In this document: piece by piece, positions 5,082-12,918 of the stretch
Numbering within the stretch: the first letter of the stretch is position 1
Layout of the letters: every line of letters begins with the position of its first letter
Assembly (NCBI GenBank): GCA_003645735.1
Contig: QNBQ01000007.1
Location: 1 to 14,929, forward strand
From: Candidatus Poribacteria bacterium
GTDB lineage: Bacteria; Poribacteria; WGA-4E; B28-G17
DNA: 14,929 nucleotides
Reading direction: 5' to 3'
Notes under the pieces: generated by a model
What the model was told of the DNA's origin: nothing
The model's database searches: none
The model's input: the letters and a program-made list of their open reading frames with translations, nothing else
Translations under genes and position numbers: made by a program

Positions 5082-5789
5082 ATGATACCGCTAAGGGACA
5101 ACATACCTTCGAGAACCTTCCCCGTCATCACCGTCAGCCTCATCGCCGCGAACTCGCTCGTCTTCCTCTACGAGGTGTCGCTGGGGCCGAGGGTCGTGGA
5201 GCTGGTGATGCGATACGGGCTGATACCGGTGAGGTTCTTCTACACGCTGGCGCGGAACCCGTTCAACCTGGACGATGCGCTGGTGCCGATCTTCACGTCG
5301 ATGTTCCTCCACGGCGGCTGGGCGCATATCATCGGGAACATGATCTTCCTGTGGATCTTCGGGGACAACGTCGAGGACAGGATGGGGCATTTCAGGTTCC
5401 TGATCTTCTACCTGCTGTGCGGCGTTTCGGCCGCCATGGCCCAGGCCTTCACCCATCCGGCGAGCGGCGTGCCGATGGTCGGGGCGAGCGGCGCCATATC
5501 GGGGGTTATGGGCGCCTACTTCCTGCTGTTCCCGACGGCCAGAATTCTGACGCTCGTGCCCGTGTTCATCTTCCTGCAGATAGCCGAGGTGCCGGCCCTC
5601 TTCTTCCTGGGGCTTTGGTTCCTGATGCAGTTCGTGAACGGCGTCTTCTCGCTCGGGTTCCAACACGTGATGGGCAGCGGCGTGGCCTGGTGGGCGCATA
5701 TAGGCGGCTTTGTGGCGGGGATGGTTCTGGTCTGGTTCTTCAAAAGGCCTGAGAGGAAGAGGTATCCCGACGAGTATCAACCCTGGTGA
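5082..5789 (+). CDS. rhomboid family intramembrane serine protease
   Basis: A 235-residue polytopic membrane protein of the rhomboid (S54) family, which cuts transmembrane segments within the bilayer. The first membrane span is near residues 13-31. The helix with HGGWAHIIGNMIFLW (77-91) carries the conserved His77, His82 and Asn86. The catalytic Ser136 is in GASGAISG (134-141), and the partner His206 is in AHIGGFVAG (205-213). Together these make the complete catalytic dyad. The short Arg/Lys-rich tail (KRPERKRYPDEYQPW) faces the cytoplasm. The loop between the first two spans (residues 32-66) is long, as in many bacterial rhomboids. The ribosome site AGGGGGTAGGG precedes the ATG. It is the second of three serine proteases in a row in this operon. 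Confidence 0.93.
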   Translation: MIPLRDNIPSRTFPVITVSLIAANSLVFLYEVSLGPRVVELVMRYGLIPVRFFYTLARNPFNLDDALVPIFTSMFLHGGWAHIIGNMIFLWIFGDNVEDRMGHFRFLIFYLLCGVSAAMAQAFTHPASGVPMVGASGAISGVMGAYFLLFPTARILTLVPVFIFLQIAEVPALFFLGLWFLMQFVNGVFSLGFQHVMGSGVAWWAHIGGFVAGMVLVWFFKRPERKRYPDEYQPW

Positions 5790-5801
5790 GAGGAGGTGAA
5801 C

Positions 5802-6677
5802 ATGTCGTTCTTCGACATCTTCTGGATCTTCTTCATAGCAGCCTCGCTTTCGCCGCTTATAAGGCAGCGGATGTTGGAGGCCAGCAGGTTCAGGCTGATA
5901 AGGAAGATAGAGCAGATGAGGGGGAGCAGGGTGATAGCGCTGATCCACAGGCAGGAGACGATGTCGCTGCTGGGCTTCCCCATCATGCGATACATAACGA
6001 TCCAGGACTCCGAGGAGGTTCTGAGGGCGATAAAGATGACGGACGACGACGTGCCGATCGATTTGATCCTGCACACGCCGGGCGGGCTTGTTTTGGCGGC
6101 GGAGCAGATCGCACACGCCCTGGCCAACCACAAGGCCAAGGTCACCGTGTTCATCCCCCATTACGCCATGTCGGGCGGGACGTTGCTGGCGCTTGCGGCG
6201 GATGAGATCGTCATGGACGAGAACGCCGTGCTCGGCCCGGTCGACCCCCAGCTGGGCGAATACCCCGCGGCCAGCATCCTCAAGGTGCTGGAGATGAAGG
6301 ACAGGAGCGAGATAGACGACGACACCCTTATCCTGGCCGACATCGCCCAGAAAGCCATAAACCAGGTCAGGAACTGCGTCAAAACCCTGCTGCTCAAAAA
6401 GGGCATGGACGAGGCGAAGGCCGAGCGGATAACCGAGGCGCTGGTCATGGGCCACTGGACGCACGACTACCCCATAACGGTCGAGGAGGCCAGAAAGCTC
6501 GGGCTGCCCATCTCAACCGACATGCCCACGGAGATCTACCAGCTCATGACGCTCTTCCCCCAGCCGATGCAGAGGAGGCCATCGGTTCAATACGTGCCGG
6601 TGCCCTACAAGTCGGGCAGGGGGGAGAGGAGGCCTGTTCCCGGAAAAACGGGGTCTTATACGTTTTACCGGCTTTGA
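5802..6677 (+). CDS. membrane-anchored SDH/S49-like serine protease (ClpP/crotonase fold)
   Basis: A 291-residue protein of the 'serine dehydrogenase proteinase' family, related to SppA/S49 signal-peptide peptidases. An N-terminal membrane segment (residues 3-20, FFDIFWIFFIAASLSPLI) is followed by a ClpP-like domain. Landmarks are LILHTPGG (88-95), the Ser124 nucleophile in YAMSGGTLLALAADEIVMD (121-139) and NAVLGPVDPQ (141-150). The C-terminal part has an Arg/Pro/Tyr-rich tail. An in-frame GTG at 5796 overlaps the AGGAGG ribosome site (5791-5796); ATG 5802, five bases after that site, is the better start. It probably removes peptide or membrane fragments on the cytoplasmic face, possibly after rhomboid cleavage (inference). 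It sits 12 bases after the rhomboid gene. Confidence 0.88.
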   Translation: MSFFDIFWIFFIAASLSPLIRQRMLEASRFRLIRKIEQMRGSRVIALIHRQETMSLLGFPIMRYITIQDSEEVLRAIKMTDDDVPIDLILHTPGGLVLAAEQIAHALANHKAKVTVFIPHYAMSGGTLLALAADEIVMDENAVLGPVDPQLGEYPAASILKVLEMKDRSEIDDDTLILADIAQKAINQVRNCVKTLLLKKGMDEAKAERITEALVMGHWTHDYPITVEEARKLGLPISTDMPTEIYQLMTLFPQPMQRRPSVQYVPVPYKSGRGERRPVPGKTGSYTFYRL

Positions 6678-6694
6678 GCCGGGGGTGATCCGCC

Positions 6695-7777
6695 GTGAGG
6701 ATGGATAAAGACTACTACGCCATATTGGGCGTCAGCCGCGACGCCTCCCCTGAGGAGATAAAGAGGGCTTACAGGCGGCTGGCGATGAAATATCACCCGG
6801 ACAAGAACCCCGGCGATAAAGAAGCCGAGGAGAAGTTCAAGGAGATAACGGAGGCGTATCAGGTGCTGTCCGATCCCGAGAAGCGGAGGATCTACGATCA
6901 GCGCGGCATGCAGGGGCTGCACGACATCGGCTTCAGGGGGTTTGAGGGGCTGAGCCTGGACGAGATCTTCAGCAGCTTCGGCGACTTCTTCTCCGACCTC
7001 TTCGGACCCGATTTCATCCCCTTCAGGTTCAGGACTGCCGGGCCGGAGCGGGCGAGGGCTCCGCAGAAGGGGGCCGATCTGAGGGTCGAGGTGACCGTCC
7101 CCTTTGAGGAGGCGGCCCTGGGCGGAAGGAGGGAGATAAGGGTCGAGAGGTCTGAAAGCTGCTCCGAGTGCGGAGGGACGGGCTTCAGGGGCGGCGGGGT
7201 CTGTCCGAGCTGCGGCGGCAGCGGCTTCATCACCCGCCGGGAGAGCCGGTTCGGAGGTTTCTTCCAGATAAGCACCACCTGCCCCACCTGCGGCGGAACC
7301 GGAAGGGCCGGAACGCCGTGCCCGGCCTGCGCCGGGACGGGCAGGGTTAAGAGGCCGAGGACGATCTCCATAAGGATACCCCCCGGGGTCGAGGACGGAA
7401 CCGTTCTGAGGGTGCCCGGCCAGGGAGAGGCCGGGAGGAGCGGCGGCCCGCCGGGCGACCTATACGTCGTGATCCGCGTGGCGGATCACCCCCTCTTCAA
7501 GAGGGACGGGCTGAACGTCATCTCCGAGGTCAGGGTCCCCTACACGACCGCCGCCCTGGGCGGCGAGGTGACGATAGATACGATCCACGGCAGGGCGAAG
7601 CTCAGGATACCGCCCGGAACCCAGTCGGGCCAGATGTTGAGGCTGGCCGGGATGGGGATAAGGGCGCCCGACGGCAGGAGGGGGGATCACCTTGCCAGGG
7701 TCATGATAACGGTTCCCAGGAGGCTGACCGAAAGGCAGAGGAGGCTTTTGGAGGAGCTGGCCAAGTTCGAATCGTGA
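6695..7777 (+). CDS. dnaJ: DnaJ (Hsp40) co-chaperone
   Basis: A 360-residue type I Hsp40 that delivers unfolded clients to DnaK and stimulates its ATPase. The J domain spans about 4-70, with HPD at residues 34-36. A Gly/Phe-rich linker follows (75-115). The zinc-binding region has all four CxxCxGxG repeats (156-163, 170-177, 196-203 and 209-216). C-terminal substrate-binding domains I and II run from about 218 to 345. GTG 6695 is preferred over ATG 6701 because the ribosome site GGGGGTGATC (6681-6690) is nine bases from GTG and too far from ATG; both give almost the same protein. No dnaK or grpE is in the window. It is the last gene of the operon and ends seven bases before the convergent regulator gene. 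Confidence 0.95.
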   Translation: MRMDKDYYAILGVSRDASPEEIKRAYRRLAMKYHPDKNPGDKEAEEKFKEITEAYQVLSDPEKRRIYDQRGMQGLHDIGFRGFEGLSLDEIFSSFGDFFSDLFGPDFIPFRFRTAGPERARAPQKGADLRVEVTVPFEEAALGGRREIRVERSESCSECGGTGFRGGGVCPSCGGSGFITRRESRFGGFFQISTTCPTCGGTGRAGTPCPACAGTGRVKRPRTISIRIPPGVEDGTVLRVPGQGEAGRSGGPPGDLYVVIRVADHPLFKRDGLNVISEVRVPYTTAALGGEVTIDTIHGRAKLRIPPGTQSGQMLRLAGMGIRAPDGRRGDHLARVMITVPRRLTERQRRLLEELAKFES

Positions 7778-7784
7778 GGCGGGG

Positions 7785-9185
7785 TCATTCGACCTTGAAA
7801 TCGAGGGTTATGCCGTAGGATCTGATCTTATCCCTGAGGGTCGTCCTGCTCATGCCGAGCAGCCTCGCCGCTTGCGACTGGTTCCCCTTCGTCCTCCTCA
7901 ACGCCCTGACGATCAGCTCCCGTTCGATCCACCTCATCGGGTCGTTCACACCGCTTTCGACCGCTCTCCTGAAAAGCTCGTCCAGAAGCTCCTCGGTGCT
8001 CCTCTCCTCAACCCTCCTCAGCTCCACCCGCTCTATCAGTATGTCGTCGGCGGTTATGATCGGCTCGTGACAGACCACCACCGCCCTCTTTATCACATTT
8101 TCAAGCTCCCTGACGTTTCCCGGCCAATCGTGCTCCATCAGCTTCTCGATCGCCCCGTCGTCGAAGCCGATGATCGTCTTGTCGACCCTCTTAAGCTCCC
8201 TCTCCAGGAAATATCTGGCCAGAAGCGGGATGTCCTCCTTCCTCTCCCTCAGGGGAGGGAGCTTGATCGTCACCACGTTCAGCCTGTAGTAGAGATCCTC
8301 CCTGAACCTCCCCTCCGCTATGAGCTTTTTGAGGTCTTTATTGGTGGCGGCGATGATTCGGACGTCGACCTTGATGCTCTCCGTCCCGCCCAGCCTCTGT
8401 ATCTCCCCCTCCTGAAGCACCCTCATCAGCTTGGCCTGGGTGGAGAGGGGCATGTCGCCGATCTCGTCCAGGAAGATCGTTCCGCCGTCGCATTGCTCGA
8501 ACTTCCCTATCCTGCGGGTGTAGGCGCCCGTGAGGGCGCTCCGTTCATGGCCGAAAAGCTCGCTTTCAAGCAGCGGCTCGGGTAGGGCTGCGCAGTTGAC
8601 CGGCAGGAAGGGCTTATCCGCGCGCCTGCTGTGGGTGTAGATCGCCCTGGCCACGAGCTCCTTGCCCGTGCCGCTTTCGCCCTGGATCAGGACGGTCATA
8701 TCGGTCGGGGCCACCTGGCCGATCAGCTTGTAGACCTCCTGCATGGCGGGCGAGTTGCCGATCAGCATCTCCCCCTCCCCGAAAACCCTCTCGCCCTCCA
8801 GCCCGACGTATCCCCTCATCATCCTGCCGGCCTGAACGGCCTTTTGAACGAGGTCCTGAAGCGTGGGGATGTCGAACGGCTTGAGGATGTAGTCGTAGGC
8901 GCCCCTTTTGACGGCCTCTATGGCGGTGTCGGTCGTGCCGTAAGCGGTCGCGACGATGACCGGCAGCTTTGGGTCGATCTCCTTTATCCTCCGCAGCGCC
9001 TCCAGACCGTCCATGCCCGGCATCCTTATGTCCATTATCACGGCGTCGGGGGAGGATCTCTTGATCTTGGAGAGCGCCTCCTCGGCTGATCTGGCCAGCT
9101 CCACCTCGAACCCCCTGGAGGTGAACAGCCTCTTAAGCGAATACCTGACGCTGGGGTCGTCGTCCACGACCAGAACCCTTCCCAT
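7785..9185 (-). CDS. NtrC-family sigma-54-dependent response regulator with altered GAFTGA motif
   Basis: A 466-residue regulator in three parts. The receiver has acidic residues DDD (8-10), phospho-acceptor Asp52 (VIMDIRMPGMDG), Thr80 and Lys102. The AAA+ sigma-54 interaction domain has Walker A GESGTGKE (169-176) and Walker B GGTIFLDEIGD (234-244). The Fis-type helix-turn-helix is near 422-460 (NQSQAARLLGMSRTTLRDKI). The loop that contacts sigma-54 normally reads GAFTGA; here it is SALTGA (216-221), with Ser for Gly and Leu for the key Phe. A GTG at 9197 overlaps the kinase stop, but ATG 9185 gives the usual MGRVLVVDDD opening after a GAGGGGTGAT site. It pairs with the upstream kinase and is the best candidate activator of the two sigma-54 promoters near 2014-2404. 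Its DNA targets are inferred. Confidence 0.92.
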   Translation of the reverse strand: MGRVLVVDDDPSVRYSLKRLFTSRGFEVELARSAEEALSKIKRSSPDAVIMDIRMPGMDGLEALRRIKEIDPKLPVIVATAYGTTDTAIEAVKRGAYDYILKPFDIPTLQDLVQKAVQAGRMMRGYVGLEGERVFGEGEMLIGNSPAMQEVYKLIGQVAPTDMTVLIQGESGTGKELVARAIYTHSRRADKPFLPVNCAALPEPLLESELFGHERSALTGAYTRRIGKFEQCDGGTIFLDEIGDMPLSTQAKLMRVLQEGEIQRLGGTESIKVDVRIIAATNKDLKKLIAEGRFREDLYYRLNVVTIKLPPLRERKEDIPLLARYFLERELKRVDKTIIGFDDGAIEKLMEHDWPGNVRELENVIKRAVVVCHEPIITADDILIERVELRRVEERSTEELLDELFRRAVESGVNDPMRWIERELIVRALRRTKGNQSQAARLLGMSRTTLRDKIRSYGITLDFKVE

Positions 9186-9193
9186 ATCCCAAA

Positions 9194-10444
9194 TCACCCC
9201 TCGATCGGCAGGTAGACCCTGAAGGTCGCCCCCTTCCCCGGGGAGCTTTCCACCTCTATCCTGCCCTTGTGTTCCTTGACGATCCGCTCAACTATCGAGA
9301 GGCCCAAGCCTATGCCCTCCTCCTTGGTCGAGAAGAAGGGCTCGAAGATCCTGTCCATGATCTCCTCCGGTATCCCCTCGCCGGTGTCCGAGATCTCCAC
9401 GAGCGCTTCTCCGGGCAGCCTCTCGGTCCTTATCCTCAGCTCCCCTCCCTCCGGCATCGCCTGAACGGCGTTGAGGGTGAGGTTGAAGATCATCTGTCTG
9501 AGGTGGTCTCTGTCGGCGAACACGACCAGACCGGGCGCCAGCTCCATCCTCAGGGAGATATCGCTCCCCCTCATCTGATGCTCCAAGAGCGAGACCGTGT
9601 TTTCGACGACCTCGCTCAGATCGACCCATTGTGGCAGCGGGGCTGAGGGGCGGGCGAAGTCGAGGAACCTCCTTATCAGCTCCTCCATCCTCTCTATCTG
9701 GCTCCTCATCACCTCCACGTCCTCGGGCCGTTTTTTGTCGAGTTCGAACTCCTCGACGAGGGAGTGGAAGAGGATTTTGATGCTTGAGAGGGGGTTTCTG
9801 AGCTCGTGGGCGATCCCGGCGGCTATCCGGCCCAGGGCGGCGAGCTTCTCGGACTGCATAAGCTGCCTGTGGCTCTCCTCCAGCTCCCTCATCGCCTCCC
9901 TCACCCTCTCCTCGAGCGATCTGTTCAGCTCCTTGAGCTCCTCATACATCTCGGCGTTCTCTATCGCCACGCCCGCCTGGTTGACGAACGTCACCAGCAG
10001 CTTGAAATCCTCCTCGGTTATCTCCCTTTGCGAGTGGAGGTTGTCGGCGGAGATCACCCCCACCACCCTTTCGCGCCCGATCATGGGGACGGCTACGAAC
10101 GATTTGATCTTCAGCTTCTCGACCACCTCTTTGTTCACCCTGGGGTCGTTGAGCGCGTCGCGGATGATGTAAGGCCTCCGCTCACAGGCCGCCCTGGCCA
10201 CGACGCTGCTTTCCGGCTCAAGCGGGAAGACGATCGAATCGATCAGATCCAGGTCGACGCCGACGGCCATCCTGCACTTCAAAACCCCCTCCTTCTCGTC
10301 CACCAGGTAGAGCCTGGCCCTGTCGAAGCCGATCGTCTTCGTCACCCCGTCCAGGATCAGCCTGAGGACCTCCTCCAGGTCGAGGGTCTGGAGCGACCTG
10401 CTTATCTCGTAAAGGGCCGTGAGCCTCTCATCATACCCGCTCAT
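9194..10444 (-). CDS. GAF-domain sensor histidine kinase (NtrB/AtoS-like partner)
   Basis: A 416-residue soluble kinase with no membrane segment. An N-terminal GAF sensor domain (about 6-165, ending [17 protein letters not shown]) is joined by a coiled coil (165-200) to the HisKA domain, with phospho-accepting His213 in [12 protein letters not shown]. The catalytic domain has the N box with Asn321 and Asn325 ([15 protein letters not shown]), the G1 box DTGEG (353-357) and the G2 box GIGLGLSI (377-384). It overlaps panD by four bases (ATGA) and is followed immediately by the sigma-54 regulator. It is therefore the probable phospho-donor to that regulator, sensing a cytoplasmic ligand or redox/gas signal through GAF. 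The ligand cannot be told from sequence. Confidence 0.93.
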   Translation of the reverse strand: MSGYDERLTALYEISRSLQTLDLEEVLRLILDGVTKTIGFDRARLYLVDEKEGVLKCRMAVGVDLDLIDSIVFPLEPESSVVARAACERRPYIIRDALNDPRVNKEVVEKLKIKSFVAVPMIGRERVVGVISADNLHSQREITEEDFKLLVTFVNQAGVAIENAEMYEELKELNRSLEERVREAMRELEESHRQLMQSEKLAALGRIAAGIAHELRNPLSSIKILFHSLVEEFELDKKRPEDVEVMRSQIERMEELIRRFLDFARPSAPLPQWVDLSEVVENTVSLLEHQMRGSDISLRMELAPGLVVFADRDHLRQMIFNLTLNAVQAMPEGGELRIRTERLPGEALVEISDTGEGIPEEIMDRIFEPFFSTKEEGIGLGLSIVERIVKEHKGRIEVESSPGKGATFRVYLPIEG

Positions 10445-10812
10445 GAAACCCTCTCCTCCCGCACCTCCTTCACCCTGTTCTTGGAGTCGACGAGCACGAC
10501 CTTGGCTTTGAACGTTTTAAGCTCCTCATCGGTCAGGAGGGCGAAGGAGGCGATGATGACCAGATCCCCGACCTGGGCGAGCCTCGCGGCGGCGCCGTTC
10601 ACGCAAATGACGCCTGATCCCCTCTGGCCGGGTATCGCGTAGGTCTCGAACCTGGCGCCGTTTGTGACGTTGAAGACGTAGACCTTTTCGAAAGGCAGGA
10701 TATCGGCGGCTTCCATCAGCTCCTCGTCTATCGTCAGGCTCCCCTCGTAATTCAAGTTCACCTCGGTGACGGTTGCCCTGTGTATTTTCGATTTACAGAT
10801 CTCCCTCAGCAT
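10441..10812 (-). CDS. panD: L-aspartate alpha-decarboxylase
   Basis: A 123-residue pyruvoyl enzyme (E. coli form 126) that converts L-aspartate to beta-alanine and CO2 for pantothenate and CoA synthesis. The Gly24-Ser25 bond in NYEGSLTID is the self-cleavage site that generates the pyruvoyl group. Lys9, Arg54 and Tyr59 ([10 protein letters not shown]) and the [18 protein letters not shown] core are conserved. A GGAGGGG site precedes the ATG. It has its own promoter in the gap after the hybrid kinase gene and overlaps the downstream histidine kinase by four bases. It is an unusual partner for a two-component pair: no panB or panC is nearby. The role is certain; the reason for the linkage is unknown. 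Confidence 0.95.
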   Translation of the reverse strand: MLREICKSKIHRATVTEVNLNYEGSLTIDEELMEAADILPFEKVYVFNVTNGARFETYAIPGQRGSGVICVNGAAARLAQVGDLVIIASFALLTDEELKTFKAKVVLVDSKNRVKEVREERVS

Positions 10813-10842
10813 TTCCCGTTCCCCTCCGGCGGTTTCCGGGAA

Positions 10843-10872
10843 ATTATACTTTCACGCGTTAGGGGAGTTCAA
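10843..10872 (-). promoter_or_regulatory. sigma-70 type promoter for panD and the kinase/regulator genes
   Basis: On the minus strand TTGAAC (10872-10867), an 18-base spacer and a perfect TATAAT (10848-10843) lie 30 bases before the panD start at 10812. The -35 box falls inside the end of the hybrid kinase gene. This separates panD, the kinase and the sigma-54 regulator into a second transcription unit, though read-through from upstream is possible. Confidence 0.6.
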
Positions 10873-12918
10873 TTGAGAGAGCAGCTCGGAGAGCTGATCG
10901 ATTTGGACAGGTTTTGGCAGCACCTTCCAAACCCCGTATCTCTCCATCGATTCCTCGTCTATCATCCCGCTCCACCCCGTCAGGATGACCACCGGCAGTT
11001 GAGGATCGATCTCCTTCAACATCTTGGCGAGCTGCAGGCCGTTTATCTGAGGTATGCCCAGGTCTATGAGGGCCAGATCGAACTTATCCCTTCCAGCGAT
11101 TTCGAGGGCCTCCTCGCCGGTCGAAACGGCGACGACCTCGTGCCCCAACACCTTCAGCATATCACCGATCGCCTCCCGGACGGGGGGTTGATCCTCCACG
11201 AGGAGAATTTTCCTCCTGACCGTCCGGTGAACTCCCTTTGACCCAGGCTTCCACGCCTGCTCCTCGGATTTAGAGGCCGGGAGGATCACGGTGAAGGTCG
11301 ATCCCTTGCCCGGCTCGCTTTCCACCTCGATTGTCCCGCCGTGTTCAGCGGCGATCCTCCGGCATATGGGAAGGCCCAATCCCGTGCCGTCCGGCTTGGT
11401 GGTGAAAAACGGCTCGAATATCCTGGCCTTCGTCTCCTCGTCCATCCCCACCCCGGTGTCGCTCACTTCGACCGCCACCTTCCCGTCCCGGCAGCGGGTG
11501 GTGATGGTTATCCTTCCCCCTTCGGGCATGGCGTCGACGGCGTTGAAGATGAGGTTGGTGAAAAGCTGTCGAAGCTCGCCCTCTATGCCGTCCACAAGGG
11601 GGATATTGCCGAAATCGGTGGCGATTTCGATCTTGATGCCCTTCATCTCGGCCAGATCCTTCCACTTGTATTTGGTCAGCTCGATGACGTCCGAGATGAG
11701 GCTGTTGAGATCCAGCGGCACTTTCTGAGCCTTGCCCTCCTTGTAGAAGGCGCGCATCCTTTGGACGATTCTCGACGCATCCACGGCGCACTCCTCGGCC
11801 AGCTCGGCGAATTTGAGGAGCTGGGGATCGGACAGCCTCAGCTTCAGTATCTGGATGTAGCCGAGGATGCCGGTCAGGGCGTTGTTGAAGTCGTGGGCAA
11901 TTCCGCTGGCTATCTCGCCCAGGGCTTTCAACCTTTCAAGCCTTATCTCCTCCCGGTGTCTCTCCTTGATCTGTCGGATCAATTTGGCGCGGATGATAGC
12001 CATGGCGGCGAAGGCGGCTATCAGCCTGGCAGCTATCCTCTCCATAGGGGAGAACAGCCTCACTTGGCCCGGCGTGTCGTAGATGATAATCCCCTCCAAC
12101 TCCTTCCCGGCGAATATCGGCGCCAGCAACCCCCTCTTCAAACCTATCCCGCTCCACCTCCTCCCCTTCCCCTCGATTTCGATCGGCATCCTCCCCCTGA
12201 CCTGTTCCTGAACTTCCTCAATCGAATAGCTCGGCTTAAGCTCATCCGGCATCGACTTTATCCTTTCATCGTTCGTAGCCGTCAAGGTCAAGCCGTTCCC
12301 CGCTTCATCCCGGAGGAAAAGGATACACCTGCTCACGCCGACCGCCGGAGGTGTCCGATCGACTATGCGATCGATAATGGGGTGGAGATCCTCCTCGGCT
12401 ATAAGCTCCTCAGACAACCCCTCGAGCAGCGACAGCAGCCTAAACGCCTCTCTATATTGTTTGAGCGCCTCGCCATATCGGTTTATGTTCCTGAGGATAG
12501 GGGCCAGGTAATTGACCGCGGATTTGACGAACTTAACCTCCTCGTCGAGGAGATCGGGCGAGCGTGTCTCAGCCGAGCTTAAAACGGAGACGACCCCGAG
12601 GAGCTGGTTCTCGATCGTTATCGGGACGATGTAAAACCTGGGGTCGCCCTCCGGGGGAAGGGGGACGCCTTTCTTCAGAAGCCATCTGCGCAGATCCTCG
12701 CCCATAGGCATCGACTCCCCGATCAACCCCTCCATACCGTGGGAGGCCACTACCCGGAGCTCAGAACCGCGTTCGACCAGCAGGACTAAGGCGAGCTTCG
12801 GCGAGATGGCCTTCGCCAGCTCCTTCAGGAAGATCTCCACCTCGCGTTGCCCGTCCAAGCTGGTCCCCAGTTTGGTCCCCAGGGCGTATAGCTTATCAAA
12901 CCAAAGGGGCTCCTTCAT
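10852..12918 (-). CDS. hybrid sensor histidine kinase: GAF-GAF-HisKA-HATPase-REC
   Basis: A 688-residue soluble hybrid kinase. Two GAF-like sensor domains (about 20-145 and 165-310) are followed by a short coiled coil. HisKA has His342 in GIAHDFNNALTG. The HATPase has the N box with Asn455 and Asn459 (FTNLIFNAVDAMPEGG), the DTGVGM box (487-492) and the GTGLGLPI box (511-518). A Lys/Ser-rich linker leads to a C-terminal receiver (568-685) with Asp619 (LALIDLGIPQINGL), Thr647 and Lys669. The receiver is complete, so the protein can move phosphate from His342 to Asp619. Its start lies 23 bases inside the end of the KaiC-like gene, with GGGAGAGGAG before the ATG, so translation is coupled. It probably reads out or feeds the KaiC-like ATPase (inference). 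Confidence 0.93.
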   Translation of the reverse strand: MKEPLWFDKLYALGTKLGTSLDGQREVEIFLKELAKAISPKLALVLLVERGSELRVVASHGMEGLIGESMPMGEDLRRWLLKKGVPLPPEGDPRFYIVPITIENQLLGVVSVLSSAETRSPDLLDEEVKFVKSAVNYLAPILRNINRYGEALKQYREAFRLLSLLEGLSEELIAEEDLHPIIDRIVDRTPPAVGVSRCILFLRDEAGNGLTLTATNDERIKSMPDELKPSYSIEEVQEQVRGRMPIEIEGKGRRWSGIGLKRGLLAPIFAGKELEGIIIYDTPGQVRLFSPMERIAARLIAAFAAMAIIRAKLIRQIKERHREEIRLERLKALGEIASGIAHDFNNALTGILGYIQILKLRLSDPQLLKFAELAEECAVDASRIVQRMRAFYKEGKAQKVPLDLNSLISDVIELTKYKWKDLAEMKGIKIEIATDFGNIPLVDGIEGELRQLFTNLIFNAVDAMPEGGRITITTRCRDGKVAVEVSDTGVGMDEETKARIFEPFFTTKPDGTGLGLPICRRIAAEHGGTIEVESEPGKGSTFTVILPASKSEEQAWKPGSKGVHRTVRRKILLVEDQPPVREAIGDMLKVLGHEVVAVSTGEEALEIAGRDKFDLALIDLGIPQINGLQLAKMLKEIDPQLPVVILTGWSGMIDEESMERYGVWKVLPKPVQIDQLSELLSQLNSPNA

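Noticed and set aside
5091..6464. Long leftward open frame (457 codons) antisense to rhomboid and the S49-like gene
   Set aside because: Low-complexity His/Arg/Asp/Pro composition typical of antisense GC-rich codons; no ribosome site, and the sense strand encodes two clear enzymes.
7766..7794. Bidirectional terminator between dnaJ and the convergent regulator gene
   Set aside because: Only a 6-bp TCGAAT/ATTCGA pairing with a 14-base loop and no T runs. The seven-base gap leaves no room for a convincing terminator.
11341..12582. Long rightward open frame (413 codons) antisense to the hybrid kinase
   Set aside because: Composition shadow of the kinase gene with no domain and no ribosome site.
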